In this document: one piece after another, positions 9,047 to 17,890 of the stretch
Position numbering within the stretch: position 1 is the stretch's first letter
How the letters are laid out: each line of letters opens with the position of its first letter
Notes under the pieces: generated by a model
Seen by the model: the letters and a program-made list of their open reading frames with translations, nothing else
What the model was told of the DNA's origin: nothing
Database searches by the model: none
Made by a program: the position numbers and the translations under genes
Source: Andreprevotia sp. IGB-42
GTDB lineage: Bacteria; Pseudomonadota; Gammaproteobacteria; Burkholderiales; Chitinibacteraceae
Length of the DNA: 64,000 bases
Assembly: GCF_009848685.1 (NCBI RefSeq)
Contig: NZ_WXTX01000008.1
Coordinates: forward strand, 1-64,000
Reading direction: 5' to 3'

Positions 9047-9531
9047 ATCTGCCATTCCGTATCGGCCAGGGCTGGGATGTGCACCGGCTGGTGGAAGGCC
9101 GCAAGCTGATCCTGGGCGGCGTGGATATCCCGTTCGACAAGGGCCTGCTCGGCCATTCCGATGCCGATGCGTTGCTGCATGCAATTACCGATGCGGTGCT
9201 GGGCGCTGCCGGCCTTGGCGATATCGGCCGGCACTTTCCCGATACCGCTGTCGAATTCAAGGGCGCCGACAGCCGCGTGCTGCTGCGCGAGGCGGTGCGC
9301 CGCGTGCACGATGCCGGCTGGCGCGTGGGCAATGTGGACGCCAGCATCCTGATCCAGCAGCCCAAGATGGCGCCGCATATCCCGGCCATGGTCGCGCATA
9401 TCGCTGCGGACCTCGACGTGGTTGCCGGCGCCGTCAACGTCAAAGCCAAAACCTACGAGCAGCTCGGCCCGGTAGGCCAGAGTGAAGCCGTCGAAGCGCA
9501 GGCGGTTTGCCTGCTGCTGCCGCTGGAATAA
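9043..9531 (+). CDS. ispF: 2-C-methyl-D-erythritol 2,4-cyclodiphosphate synthase
   Basis: Fifth step of the MEP pathway, forming the cyclic diphosphate from CDP-ME2P. At 162 aa it matches the family. Zinc ligands Asp12 and His14 (GQGWDVHRL) and His46 (SDADALLHA) are in place, and the signature [12 protein letters not shown] is intact. Start at 9043 within the ATGA overlap with ispD. IspD and IspF are separate proteins here, not the fused IspDF seen in some other groups. Confidence 0.97.
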   Translation: MNLPFRIGQGWDVHRLVEGRKLILGGVDIPFDKGLLGHSDADALLHAITDAVLGAAGLGDIGRHFPDTAVEFKGADSRVLLREAVRRVHDAGWRVGNVDASILIQQPKMAPHIPAMVAHIAADLDVVAGAVNVKAKTYEQLGPVGQSEAVEAQAVCLLLPLE

Positions 9532-9630
9532 CAGAAGCGGAGCGGCCGGCGAACCCTGGCTGCGCAGTACCCCGCTCATGGGTATCCATCAACCCGGCAG
9601 CCCTTTCGAGCGGTAGCGAGGCGCCCTCGC

Positions 9631-9724
9631 GGCGGCGAGGGCGGGGGGAGTGGAGTCAAATCGGCGAGCGCCGCTGGCTGATCATCAGCGCTGGCAAGCA
9701 CCCGGCTTTGCCGGGTGCCCGGAT
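9631..9724. repeat. 94-bp direct repeat, copy 1
   Basis: Begins GGCGGCGAGGGCGGGGGG and ends with the hairpin GCACCCGGC-TTT-GCCGGGTGC. It matches the copy at 9767-9860 with three mismatches in 94 positions (offset exactly 136 bp). The hairpin lacks a T-run, so it resembles an interspersed REP/ERIC-like element more than a simple terminator. Confidence 0.85.
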
Positions 9725-9766
9725 GCCGTGCCAACAGTCTTGATCGTTATCACATATCGCGGCGCG

Positions 9767-9860
9767 GGCGGCGAGGGCGGGGGGAGTGGCGTCAAATCGG
9801 CGAGCGCCGCTGGTTGATCATCAGCGCTGGCAAGCACCCGGCTTCGCCGGGTGCCCGGAT
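9767..9860. repeat. 94-bp direct repeat, copy 2
   Basis: Second copy of the element, ending about 40 bp past the stop codon of the minus-strand beta-barrel gene. It contains the same 9-bp-arm hairpin (GCACCCGGC/GCCGGGTGC) and a central TGATCATCAGCGCTGG block. It may stabilise or end the transcript of that gene. Confidence 0.85.
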
Positions 9861-9902
9861 CCTGTTTCAATTCACTCCACTGCGATCAGGCAATGCGACG
9901 CG

Positions 9903-11123
9903 TCAGAACCAGCCACCAAAATTGAGCTGGAACGAGGTCTTGAGGTTCTCGCCGGTCAGCAGGCTGATACCGCCACGGTAATCGGTTGCGCTGGCGTGCG
10001 ACGGCCGCCGTGTGCCGTAGGTGATGCCGATTTCATCCTGATAGCTGCTGAACAGGTCGGTGCCCGAAAAGCGCGTATCGACGATATACACTTCCACGGT
10101 GCGCTCGTCTCCGCCCAGCTTGTGCGCGTACAGCAGGCCGTTCTTGTAGATGATGTTGCTCAGTTCCGGGTTGTAGCTCGAGCCATTGATCTTGCCGCTC
10201 ACCGAGCGGTAATAGCTGATCATGTTGCCCATGGTCAGCGTCCAGGGGGCGTCGACATCACCGAACACATAGCTGCTCATCAGCGTGCCCGATGCCAGCG
10301 CCGCGCCGGACAGCAGATCCACCGATCCGGTGGCACGCAGGTTGCCGCCCACGCTCAGCACCCAGTTTTCGCGCGCCGGCCAGCGGTACAGGATGCCGGC
10401 ACCGGCGTCATAGCTCTTGGCGCCATTGTTGGTGGTGTAGCTGAGGGGGAGGTTCACGATCAGCTCGTGATTGGGCTCGTCGAAGCGGTGGCTGTAGCTC
10501 AGCGGCAGGCTGATGGTATCGCTGTCCTGTGAAGACAGGCCGTTCACCGCATCGGTCACCATATGGCTGTAGGTGATGGCCACGCCGAACTTGTTGACGC
10601 CATCGCCGCCGCTCGCACCGGTGGGGCCGACTGCAAAGCCCTGTGCGTAATCGAGTGTGGCGGTGCGCGACATCAGGCTGTTGGGGTTGCCGGCTACCGG
10701 GTCCACCGGCGATACCTTCACCAGCTCTTTCTGCATGCGTGCCAACAGGTCGGGGTTTTTCTCCAGATAGTCCTTGAACTGCGCCTGGCTTTCATCACGG
10801 GTGGCGCCCTGGAAGGTCTTGTGCTCATTGATGCTGGGTACATCGAACACCATCAGCGTACTGCCGGCGGTAGGGTAGGACAGGTTGACCGGCATGCCGC
10901 GGAAGTTCAGCCTGGAGACTACCGCCTGCGTGCCGTTGTAACCGGGCAGGATATTATCGAGCTCGCCGGTGGTGTAGAGATTGGCGGCATCCTCGGCGGT
11001 GTTGAAGCCGGCGTGGGCAGTCTGGCCGTTCATGGTGGCGTCGATCAGGAACAGATCGCCGGCCATCGCCGTACCGGTCAAAAAGGCACAGCTTGCGTAG
11101 ATCATGGCTTGAAAGCGTGTCAT
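9903..11123 (-). CDS. outer-membrane beta-barrel-like protein, unknown function
   Basis: The start at 11123 follows a clear ribosome binding site (GAGGGA) and gives a signal peptide (MTRFQAMIYASCAFLTGTAMA); a longer open frame upstream is less likely. The 406-aa product has an N-terminal domain of about 150 residues, then alternating hydrophobic/polar stretches with many aromatic residues typical of beta-strands, and ends in a terminal Phe (NFGGWF), the usual C-terminal signal for BAM-assembled barrels. I infer an outer-membrane protein. The substrate is unknown. It is divergent from a secreted protein with a secretin-N-like domain, with a 109-bp gap. Confidence 0.65.
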   Translation of the reverse strand: MTRFQAMIYASCAFLTGTAMAGDLFLIDATMNGQTAHAGFNTAEDAANLYTTGELDNILPGYNGTQAVVSRLNFRGMPVNLSYPTAGSTLMVFDVPSINEHKTFQGATRDESQAQFKDYLEKNPDLLARMQKELVKVSPVDPVAGNPNSLMSRTATLDYAQGFAVGPTGASGGDGVNKFGVAITYSHMVTDAVNGLSSQDSDTISLPLSYSHRFDEPNHELIVNLPLSYTTNNGAKSYDAGAGILYRWPARENWVLSVGGNLRATGSVDLLSGAALASGTLMSSYVFGDVDAPWTLTMGNMISYYRSVSGKINGSSYNPELSNIIYKNGLLYAHKLGGDERTVEVYIVDTRFSGTDLFSSYQDEIGITYGTRRPSHASATDYRGGISLLTGENLKTSFQLNFGGWF

Positions 11124-11232
11124 GGTGGTTCCCTCGCACGGCAAGTGGTCAGAGGTATGGTGCTGCTGTCTTACTAGGGGATAGTTGCTGCATGGCAGCA
11201 AGTCAAACGGCAGCAGCCAAAGCGGGGCAAAA

Positions 11233-12030
11233 ATGCGGATAAGCGTATGTCATGGTGTGTTTGTTGCATTTTTGTGTGCGGCTGCGGTGTGCCACGCAGA
11301 TCGCGTGGATGTGCTGCTGCTCAGTCACAAGCTGGCGGGCGAGCTGGCGCCAACGCTGCAGCAGGCATTCCCGGAGGCCAGCATCCAGGCGTTCAATGGT
11401 CAGCTGGTGATCCGCGCGCCGGACAACGCCACCTTCGAGCGCATCGCCCAGTTGGCGGCACGGCTCGATACCCCCAACCGCCAGCTGACCGTGACGGTGG
11501 CGCAACGCGACAACGGCGGTGGCAGCCGCAGCAATGTCGATGTGGGCGGCGGCGTGATCATTTCCAATCGCGGCATCGGTGGTGGCGTGGCGATTTATGG
11601 CGGTGGCAATGACCGCAGCTATCGCAGCAATACTACGCAGAGCGTCAGCACCATGGATGGCGGGCGGGCAATGATTTCGCTGGGGCAAAGCCGTTTCTAC
11701 CCCACGCTCAATTTCATCTACCGGCCGGGCTATGCCATCGTCACGCGTGGCGGTGCATGGCAGGCAGCGGAAACCGGTTTCTGGGTGGAGCCGCATGTGC
11801 AAGGCGATATCGTGCAGTTGCGGCTGTATCCGCAAAGCAACCGCTTCACCGGTGATGGCTCGATCACCAGCCGCGGTGTGTACAGCGAGGTCAGCGGCCG
11901 GGTGGGCGAATGGCTGCCGGTGGGCTCGAGCAATGACGATGGCAGCAGCAGCGTGAACGGCGTGCTGTCGGGCAGCAGGCGCAGCAGCTATGGCAGCTAT
12001 ACGGTGTGGGTGAGGGTGGAAGCGCGCTAA
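11233..12030 (+). CDS. secreted protein with secretin N-terminal (NolW)-like domain
   Basis: A 265-aa product with a signal peptide (MRISVCHGVFVAFLCAAAVCHA). Residues about 25-90 resemble the short secretin N-domain: a beta-alpha-beta pattern ending in the phrase FERIAQLAARLDTPNRQLTVTVAQR, as in GspD/PilQ-type proteins. There is no secretin pore domain; the rest is Gly/Ser-rich followed by a beta-rich C-terminal half. I therefore read it as a stand-alone N-domain protein, not a secretin. The start at 11233 is chosen because it gives the signal peptide. No secretion genes are near. Confidence 0.6.
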   Translation: MRISVCHGVFVAFLCAAAVCHADRVDVLLLSHKLAGELAPTLQQAFPEASIQAFNGQLVIRAPDNATFERIAQLAARLDTPNRQLTVTVAQRDNGGGSRSNVDVGGGVIISNRGIGGGVAIYGGGNDRSYRSNTTQSVSTMDGGRAMISLGQSRFYPTLNFIYRPGYAIVTRGGAWQAAETGFWVEPHVQGDIVQLRLYPQSNRFTGDGSITSRGVYSEVSGRVGEWLPVGSSNDDGSSSVNGVLSGSRRSSYGSYTVWVRVEAR

Positions 12031-12071
12031 GTGCCAGGCTAGGCTGCGGGTCAGCTCGGGGCCGGGGTTTT

Positions 12072-12836
12072 TCAGCCTGGCGGATTCAGGGCCTGATCGA
12101 AGAAATCGCTGCCATCAAGCCGCAGCATGGCCGTGCCGTGCCGATCGAGGCGCAGATAGCCGCCACGCCCTTCGTGCCAATCCGGCAATACCCAGCGGGT
12201 GCCGCCTGCGTGCTGGTGGCAGGCCGGCCGGTGCGTGTGGCCGTGTATCAATAGCTGGCTGGCGGCTGCGCGCATCGCCGCTTCCACCGCCGTGCTGTTG
12301 ACGTCGAGGATATATGCGGACTTCTGGCGGTTGTGCTGCTGCGATTGCTGGCGCAGCTTGGCGGCTTCGCGGTTGCGTATCCGCAGCGGTAGCCGCCGCC
12401 ATAGCCACTGTGTGAGCGGGTTGCGCACGATGCGGCGAAAGCGCTGGTACGCGGCGTCATCGGTGCAATAGGCATCACCGTGCGCCAGCAGCACCGGCGC
12501 GCCGAATGGCGTGATGACAGTGGGGTCGGGCAGGATGGTCAGCCCGGCCTCGCGTGCGAAGCGTGCACCACACAGAAAATCCCGGTTGCCCGGCATGAAG
12601 CGGACCGCAGTGCCGTTGCCGGCCAGTTGTGCGAATGCCTGCGCCTGCGTGGCATAGAACGGATCGTCCAGCTGGTCGTCGCCGATCCAGACTTCGAACA
12701 GGTCACCCAGTACGTAAAGGGTGGTCGCGGTGCGGGCCGGCCCCTGCAGGAAGGCGTGGAAAGCCGCCACCGTCGCAGGATCTGCGGGTGACAGGTGTAG
12801 GTCGGCAATGAAAAGCAGCGTGGCTTCGTCGGTCAT
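12072..12836 (-). CDS. lpxH: UDP-2,3-diacylglucosamine diphosphatase
   Basis: Fourth step of lipid A synthesis: hydrolyses UDP-2,3-diacylglucosamine to lipid X and UMP on the cytoplasmic face of the inner membrane. The calcineurin-type metal motifs are complete: FIADLHL (Asp12, His14), LGDLFEVWIGDD, MPGNRDF, LAHGDAYC and HGHTHRP. The product is 254 aa from ATG 12836; a TTG 12 bp upstream is an alternative. A strong minus-strand terminator ends about 11 bp before the ATG, so expression may depend on read-through from ppiB. Confidence 0.92.
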   Translation of the reverse strand: MTDEATLLFIADLHLSPADPATVAAFHAFLQGPARTATTLYVLGDLFEVWIGDDQLDDPFYATQAQAFAQLAGNGTAVRFMPGNRDFLCGARFAREAGLTILPDPTVITPFGAPVLLAHGDAYCTDDAAYQRFRRIVRNPLTQWLWRRLPLRIRNREAAKLRQQSQQHNRQKSAYILDVNSTAVEAAMRAAASQLLIHGHTHRPACHQHAGGTRWVLPDWHEGRGGYLRLDRHGTAMLRLDGSDFFDQALNPPG

Positions 12837-12846
12837 GGGGGCGGGC

Positions 12847-12877
12847 AATAAAAAAGCGCGGCCCGGGGACCGCGCTT
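12847..12877 (-). terminator. intrinsic terminator downstream of ppiB
   Basis: On the minus strand an 8-bp GC-rich stem (AAGCGCGG/CCGCGCTT) is followed by a run of six T. It lies directly between ppiB and lpxH and almost touches the lpxH start, so it acts as a terminator or attenuator inside the gene cluster. Confidence 0.8.
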
Positions 12878-12893
12878 GCAGACCGTGTATCGA

Positions 12894-13394
12894 TCAGCCC
12901 AGTACTTCGGCTTTCACGATCAGCACGTCTTCTTTCGGTACGTCCTGATGGAAACCGCTGCTGCCGGTCTTCACGGCCTTGATGGCATCGACCACTTCCT
13001 TGCCTTCCACCACCTTGCCGAATACCGCATAGCCGAAGCCCTGCGGAGTCGGGGTCTGGAAGTTGAGAAAGTCGTTGTTGGCGACGTTGACGAAGAATTG
13101 CGACGATGCAGAGTGCGGATCCGGCGTGCGGGCCATGGCCACGGTGTAGGCATCGTTCTTGAGGCCGTTGCTGGCTTCGTTCTTGATGGTTTCGCGCGTG
13201 TCTTTCTGCTTCAGGCCCGGAGTGAAACCGCCGCCCTGGATCATGAAGCCATCGATCACGCGGTGGAACACGGTGCCGTCGTAGTGGCCGTCCTGCACGT
13301 ACTGCACGAAGTTGGCGACAGTCAGCGGCGCCTTGGCGTCGTCCAGTTCCAGCACGATGTCACCGTGGTTGGTGGTGAGTTTGACTTGGGTCAT
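12894..13394 (-). CDS. ppiB: cytoplasmic peptidyl-prolyl cis-trans isomerase (cyclophilin B)
   Basis: A 166-aa cyclophilin without a signal peptide, so cytoplasmic. The active-site phrases [13 protein letters not shown] (catalytic Arg), [18 protein letters not shown] and the C-terminal [14 protein letters not shown] are all present. A ribosome binding site (GAGAGGAA) precedes the ATG. It lies 35 bp downstream of the periplasmic paralogue ppiA on the same strand, so the pair covers both compartments. Confidence 0.95.
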   Translation of the reverse strand: MTQVKLTTNHGDIVLELDDAKAPLTVANFVQYVQDGHYDGTVFHRVIDGFMIQGGGFTPGLKQKDTRETIKNEASNGLKNDAYTVAMARTPDPHSASSQFFVNVANNDFLNFQTPTPQGFGYAVFGKVVEGKEVVDAIKAVKTGSSGFHQDVPKEDVLIVKAEVLG

Positions 13395-13429
13395 GGTGTA
13401 TTCCTCTCGCAGTGATGACGATTTACTGG

Positions 13430-14074
13430 TTATTTGTTTGTGCCGGCTTTCTTGCCGCTGGCCTTGGCAGCCGGCTTCGATGCCGTTGCGGGCAGCTCGC
13501 GCACGCTGGTGATCACGATGGCTTCGGCCGGCACGTCACCCGGCAGGGTCTTCTGCTTGGCCATGTCTTCAATCACTTCCTGGCCGGAAATCACGCGGCC
13601 GAACGCGGCGTAGCCGAAGCCGTCACGGCTGGGAAAGTTGAGGAAGTCGTTGTCTTTCAGGTTGAAGTAGAACTGGCTGGTGGCCGAGTGAGGATCACCG
13701 GTACGCGCCATGGCTATGGTGCCGCGGTCGTTCTTCAGGCCAGCCTTGAAAGCCTGCTCGGCTTCATTCTTGATCGGCGCGCGCGTGGCTTTCTGGTTCA
13801 TCTTGGGATCGAAACCGCCGCCTTGGGCCACGAAATCCGGAATCACCCGATGGAAGATGGTGCCGTCGTAAAACTTGTCCTTCACATATTGCTGGAAGTT
13901 GGCGACAGATTCCGGCGCGGCATCCGGATACAGTTCAATGACGATCTTGCCCTTGCTGGTCACCATCTCGACTTGCGGGCGGGTGGCGGCTTTGACTTCG
14001 CTGGCCTTGGTATTGGCGGTAAAACCGAGGCTGCTGGCGAGAACGAGGGTGCTGGCGAGTATCCAATGCTTCAT
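13430..14074 (-). CDS. ppiA: periplasmic peptidyl-prolyl cis-trans isomerase (cyclophilin A)
   Basis: The product from ATG 14074 is 214 aa with a signal peptide ([24 protein letters not shown]), then a cyclophilin domain with [34 protein letters not shown] and [15 protein letters not shown]. The C-terminus carries a Lys/Ala-rich tail. It assists folding of exported proteins at Xaa-Pro bonds. Upstream frame extension to 14161 would cover the coq7 promoter region and is rejected. It probably leads a ppiA-ppiB-lpxH transcription unit. Confidence 0.93.
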   Translation of the reverse strand: MKHWILASTLVLASSLGFTANTKASEVKAATRPQVEMVTSKGKIVIELYPDAAPESVANFQQYVKDKFYDGTIFHRVIPDFVAQGGGFDPKMNQKATRAPIKNEAEQAFKAGLKNDRGTIAMARTGDPHSATSQFYFNLKDNDFLNFPSRDGFGYAAFGRVISGQEVIEDMAKQKTLPGDVPAEAIVITSVRELPATASKPAAKASGKKAGTNK

Positions 14075-14159
14075 TTGAGTAGAAATCCAAACACGGTGAA
14101 ATGCCCGGAATAATAGCATGCGGCAGGTGATAAAATCGGCACTGACAGGAGCCCCAACC

Positions 14160-14795
14160 ATGCTGAAATTGCCAACGCTTGATCAATTGATCGGTGAATT
14201 CGATACTGCATTGCGTACTTTGTCTGCGCCGGCCACCAGTGTGCGCGTGCATCCTGATGCGCATATCGAGGAGTCAGGGCTCTCGGCGGATGACAAGCGC
14301 CACGCCGCAGGGCTGATGCGGGTGAATCATAGTGGTGAAGTCTGCGCGCAGGCACTGTATCAGGGGCAGGCGCTGACCGCGCGCGATCCGGCCACGCGCG
14401 ATGCATTGCGTGAAGCCGCGCATGAGGAAGTCGAGCATCTGGCGTGGACCGAACAGCGGCTCGCGGAGTTGGGCAGCCACGCCAGTGTATTCAACCCGTT
14501 GCTGTACGCCAGCAGTCTGCTGATCGGCGTAACCGCGGGCCTCGTCGGCGACAAATGGAACTTGGGCTTCCTCGCCGAAACCGAGCGCCAGGTTGGTGCG
14601 CATCTGGCCGGCCATCTGCACACGCTGCCGGTGCAGGACAGCAAAAGCCGCGCCATCGTGGCGCAAATGCATGTGGATGAGCTCAGCCATGCCGATCTTG
14701 CAGTTGAGCTCGGCGCGGCCGAGCTGCCCGCACCGGTCAAGGTCGCCATGGCAACAACATCCAGGGTGATGACTACGCTGTCCTATCGCCTGTAA
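14160..14795 (+). CDS. coq7: demethoxyubiquinone hydroxylase (2-polyprenyl-3-methyl-6-methoxy-1,4-benzoquinol monooxygenase)
   Basis: Di-iron enzyme that carries out a late hydroxylation of ubiquinone synthesis at the membrane. The 211-aa product has the ferritin-like ligand set: Glu in MRVNHSGEVCAQALY, the EEVEHLAWTE motif, the ETERQVGAH segment and DELSHA. The start at 14160 has a good ribosome binding site (AGGAG); a longer open frame from 14118 has none. Its use in place of UbiF is known in many betaproteobacteria. Divergent from ppiA. Confidence 0.93.
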   Translation: MLKLPTLDQLIGEFDTALRTLSAPATSVRVHPDAHIEESGLSADDKRHAAGLMRVNHSGEVCAQALYQGQALTARDPATRDALREAAHEEVEHLAWTEQRLAELGSHASVFNPLLYASSLLIGVTAGLVGDKWNLGFLAETERQVGAHLAGHLHTLPVQDSKSRAIVAQMHVDELSHADLAVELGAAELPAPVKVAMATTSRVMTTLSYRL

Positions 14796-15103
14796 CGGCC
14801 CGCAAAACTGTGTGACCAATCACACCCTCATCGCATGTTGTGGAAGAAGGTGTTGTATTTTTGCGCCAGAATTGAATGGAACCTGACGCCGGTTTGCCGC
14901 TGAGCAGTGTTGCCGGGCCTGTTGCGTGCAAGGCAGATGAGTCGCTGGCAAACACGCCACGCTGACACCGCATTCAATGATGTATGTCGGTGTATGTCTT
15001 ACGCTTGGCTTGACCGAATATTTTCATGAGCCAAATTGGTGCACGGTGTGGCCTCCAATATCTAGATACCACTTCCACCGTGCCCTGCATGCCGCTGTAG
15101 CGC
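14796..15103. other. intergenic region after coq7
   Basis: 308 bp between the coq7 stop and the OsmC-family stop (convergent). I find no convincing gene, RNA gene or intrinsic terminator. It is somewhat richer in A/T than its neighbours near 14845-14880 and 15015-15070. Confidence 0.4.
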
Positions 15104-15523
15104 TTAATCGGCTTCGACAATCACGAAGTCGTGCGTGATTTCCGCCGTTTTGGCCAGCATGATCGACGCGGAACAATATTTTTCTGCCGATAGCTTGATT
15201 GCTCGCTCCACCTGCTCGGATTTCAGCCCTTTGCCTGTAACGGTAAAGTGCATATGGATCTTGGTGAAGACCTTGGGATCAGTGTCGGCGCGGTCTGCAT
15301 CGACATCCACCACGCAATCGCGCACATCCGCGCGGCCTTTTTTCAGGATGTGGATCACGTCATACGTCGAGCAGCCGACGGTACCCATCAATACCAGTTC
15401 CATTGGTCGCGGCCCCAGATTACGACCGCCGCCTTCTGGCGCGCCGTCCATCAAAACGGCATGGCCGGAGCCCGATTCGGCCAGAAAACTTACAGCCTCA
15501 ACCCACTTCAAACGTGTTTTCAT
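15104..15523 (-). CDS. OsmC family protein (YhfA type)
   Basis: A 139-aa protein with the OsmC/Ohr fold signature: GPRPMELVLMGTVGCSTYDV carries the first active-site Cys, and SAEKYCSASIMLAKTAEI the second. Such pairs reduce hydroperoxides in Ohr and OsmC; the spacing here fits the YhfA subgroup, whose substrate is unclear. The start at 15523 follows an ACAGGAC ribosome binding site and gives the usual MKTRLKWVE N-terminus. It is divergent from rplM across a 300-bp region with an orphan terminator. Confidence 0.85.
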   Translation of the reverse strand: MKTRLKWVEAVSFLAESGSGHAVLMDGAPEGGGRNLGPRPMELVLMGTVGCSTYDVIHILKKGRADVRDCVVDVDADRADTDPKVFTKIHMHFTVTGKGLKSEQVERAIKLSAEKYCSASIMLAKTAEITHDFVIVEAD

Positions 15524-15706
15524 GATTGCGTCCTGTCGTAAGCAAGGCCGCATTGTAGCTCGCTAAACCCGACTACATCCATGTATGGTGCATGGCATAT
15601 GTAGAAGGGCTTGCTTAAATGACCAAGCTTTGGGAGAATGAAAGCTGGCATCGGGGCTCCGGCTCCGGTGTCGTCTCCTCCATCCTCCTTCTTTGGTGGA
15701 ATTCAG

Positions 15707-15734
15707 CGCAATCCGTACGGGTTGCGTTTTTTTT
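15707..15734 (+). terminator. orphan intrinsic terminator upstream of rplM
   Basis: Plus-strand hairpin with 8-bp arms (CGCAATCC/GGGTTGCG, one G-T pair, GTAC loop) followed by eight T. No plus-strand gene lies before it back to coq7, which suggests that a short non-coding transcript or leader ends here. The rplM promoter lies 22 bp downstream. Confidence 0.75.
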
Positions 15735-15755
15735 GGTCCCTCCTTCACGCATGGT

Positions 15756-15785
15756 TTGACAGGCCCTTGCCGGTTACGCTAGACT
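15756..15785 (+). promoter_or_regulatory. sigma-70 promoter for rplM-rpsI
   Basis: A perfect -35 box TTGACA (15756-15761) is followed after 18 bp by TAGACT (15780-15785). The rplM start codon is 40 bp further on. This strength fits a ribosomal protein operon. Confidence 0.75.
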
Positions 15786-15824
15786 TTGCGACTTTCTCAA
15801 AATCAGAAACGTGGATTAGCAGTT

Positions 15825-16253
15825 ATGAAAACCTTTTCTGCCAAGCCGCACGAGGTAAAGCGCGAGTGGTTCGTCGTTGATGCGACTGACCTGGTGCTGG
15901 GTCGTCTCGCGGCTGAAATCGCCAAGCGCCTGCGTGGCAAACACAAAGCCGAATACACCCCGCACGTTGATACGGGCGACTACATCGTTGTGGTAAACGC
16001 AGACAAGATCCGCGTTACGGGTGATAAAGCGACGTCGAAGAAGTACTTCCGCCATACCGGTCACCCGGGTGGTATTTACGAGCGCACTTTCACCGAGATG
16101 CAAGACAAGTTCCCGGGCCGTGCGTTGGAAAAAGCGGTCAAGGGCATGCTGCCCAAGGGTCCTCTGGGCTACGCGATGCACAAAAAGCTGAAGGTTTATG
16201 CCGGCAGCGAGCATCCGCACACCGCGCAACAGCCGAAGACGCTTGCTGTCTAA
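15825..16253 (+). CDS. rplM: 50S ribosomal protein L13
   Basis: A 142-aa protein, the same length as E. coli L13. The conserved segments [27 protein letters not shown] and the C-terminal [26 protein letters not shown] region (cited in part) identify it. It is one of the early-assembling large-subunit proteins. The start at 15825 is chosen on homology; an upstream open extension includes the promoter. Followed 25 bp later by rpsI, the usual pair. Confidence 0.98.
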   Translation: MKTFSAKPHEVKREWFVVDATDLVLGRLAAEIAKRLRGKHKAEYTPHVDTGDYIVVVNADKIRVTGDKATSKKYFRHTGHPGGIYERTFTEMQDKFPGRALEKAVKGMLPKGPLGYAMHKKLKVYAGSEHPHTAQQPKTLAV

Positions 16254-16278
16254 GCGCCCGAACTAAGGAATTTGCAAA

Positions 16279-16671
16279 ATGGTAGGTAAATACAATTACG
16301 GTACCGGCCGCCGCAAGAGCGCCGTTGCACGTGTGTTCCTGGCTAAGGGCACCGGCAACATCGTTGTGAACGGCAAACCGGTTGATCAATATTTCAGCCG
16401 TGAAACCAGCCGCATGATCGTGCGTCAACCGCTCGCCCTGACTTCCAATCTGGAAGGCTTCGACGTGCTGGTTAACGTGGTTGGCGGTGGTGAAACTGGC
16501 CAGGCTGGTGCAGTTCGCCACGGTCTGACCCGTGCGCTGATCGACTACAGTGCAGATCTGAAGGGTGCACTGAAGTCTGCAGGCCTCGTGACCCGCGACG
16601 CTCGTGAAGTTGAGCGTAAGAAGGTCGGTCTGCGTGGCGCCCGTCGCCGCAAGCAGTTCTCGAAGCGTTAA
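16279..16671 (+). CDS. rpsI: 30S ribosomal protein S9
   Basis: A 130-aa protein matching S9 in length and in the segments [30 protein letters not shown] and the C-terminal [17 protein letters not shown] tail, which reaches the P-site tRNA. A ribosome binding site (AAGGAA) precedes the ATG. The gene is followed by a classical terminator, so rplM-rpsI is a two-gene operon. Confidence 0.98.
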   Translation: MVGKYNYGTGRRKSAVARVFLAKGTGNIVVNGKPVDQYFSRETSRMIVRQPLALTSNLEGFDVLVNVVGGGETGQAGAVRHGLTRALIDYSADLKGALKSAGLVTRDAREVERKKVGLRGARRRKQFSKR

Positions 16672-16691
16672 TTCGCTGCGGGATTTGCCGC

Positions 16692-16724
16692 AAAAAAGCC
16701 GCCTTCGGGCGGCTTTTTGTTTTT
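16692..16724 (+). terminator. rpsI terminator
   Basis: Stem GCCGCC/GGCGGC with a TTCG tetraloop, flanked by A6 and T5-G-T6. A canonical, probably bidirectional intrinsic terminator 21 bp after rpsI. Confidence 0.92.
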
Positions 16725-16840
16725 TCGCGAGCCTGCTGTGCCAGCGATGTGCAGATCGGTGCACTTCACACCGATTCAAACGCTCGGATACGGGCGTTTT
16801 TCCTTTATGATTGAGCCCTTGCTTACGGGGGACTCTAACG

Positions 16841-17884
16841 ATGATCAAGGTTGGTATCGTCGGCGGTACGGGATACACCGGCGTCGAACTGCTGCGTTTG
16901 CTGGCAGGGCACAAAGGCGTGACGGTTCATGCGGTCACATCGCGCAAAGAAGCCGGCATGAAAGTGGCCGAAATGTTTCCCAGCCTGCGCGGCTGGGTGG
17001 ATGTGGCTTTTTCCACCCCGGAAGATGCTGATCTGAAATCGTGTGACGTGGTGTTCTTTGCCACCCCGCACGGCGTAGCCATGGCGCAGGCGCGCGAGCT
17101 GCTGGAAGCCGGCGTGAAAGTGATCGACCTGGCTGCCGATTTCCGCCTGAAAGATCCGGCCGAATTCCAGAAATGGTATGCAATGGAGCACACCTGCACC
17201 GATCTGCTCGAAGAAGCGGTGTACGGCCTTGCCGAGGTGAATCGCGAGGCAATCAAATCCGCGCGCCTGATCGGCATGGCCGGTTGCTACCCCACTTCGG
17301 TGCAGCTGGGTCTGTTGCCGCTGCTGGAGGGCGGCAAACAGCTGATTGAAACCGGTACGCTGATTGCCGACTGCAAATCGGGCGTATCCGGCGCAGGACG
17401 CAAGGCGGAAGTAGGTACGCTGTTCTCGGAGGCGGGCGACAATTTCAAGGCCTATGGGGTGAAGGGACATCGCCATTCGCCCGAAATCAACCAAGGCCTG
17501 AGCGCCATTCACGGCGCACCGGTATCGCTGACCTTCGTACCGCACCTCACGCCCATGATCCGCGGTATCCATTCCACCATCTACGCGCGTATCAAGCCGG
17601 AAGGCCGTGATACCGACTTCCAGCAACTGTTCGAAGCGCGCTTTGCCAACGAAAAGTTCGTCGATGTGATGCCGGCTGGCAGCTGCCCGGAAACACGTTC
17701 GGTGCGCGGCTCCAATATCGCGCGCATTGCCGTGCATCGCCCGGGAGATGGCGATCTGCTGGTGATCCTGGTGGTGGAAGACAACCTGGTGAAGGGGGCA
17801 TCCGGCCAGGCCGTGCAGGTGATGAACCTGATGTTCGGCCTGCCGGAATCACAAGGCCTTGAAGTTGTTCCGCTGCTGCCGTAA
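16841..17884 (+). CDS. argC: N-acetyl-gamma-glutamyl-phosphate reductase
   Basis: Third step of arginine synthesis: NADPH reduction of N-acetylglutamyl phosphate to the semialdehyde. The 347-aa product starts with the dinucleotide-binding motif [18 protein letters not shown]. The catalytic Cys lies in [16 protein letters not shown] and the catalytic His region is [11 protein letters not shown]. The start at 16841 is preceded by GGGGGA; a TTG 30 bp upstream is unlikely. It may be read with the next two or three genes, which follow closely. Confidence 0.96.
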   Translation: MIKVGIVGGTGYTGVELLRLLAGHKGVTVHAVTSRKEAGMKVAEMFPSLRGWVDVAFSTPEDADLKSCDVVFFATPHGVAMAQARELLEAGVKVIDLAADFRLKDPAEFQKWYAMEHTCTDLLEEAVYGLAEVNREAIKSARLIGMAGCYPTSVQLGLLPLLEGGKQLIETGTLIADCKSGVSGAGRKAEVGTLFSEAGDNFKAYGVKGHRHSPEINQGLSAIHGAPVSLTFVPHLTPMIRGIHSTIYARIKPEGRDTDFQQLFEARFANEKFVDVMPAGSCPETRSVRGSNIARIAVHRPGDGDLLVILVVEDNLVKGASGQAVQVMNLMFGLPESQGLEVVPLLP

Positions 17885-17890
17885 CGCGCA

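Larger units (their letters stand above)
9532..9902. other. intergenic region with a duplicated hairpin-bearing element
   Basis: 371 bp downstream of ispF without a credible gene. Most of it is a 94-bp element present twice in direct orientation (see repeats at 9631 and 9767). Short frames here are low-quality shadows of the repeat. Confidence 0.6.

Noticed and set aside
14796-15103. Possible small RNA or gene in the gap after coq7
   Set aside because: No terminator, promoter pair or conserved structure can be seen.
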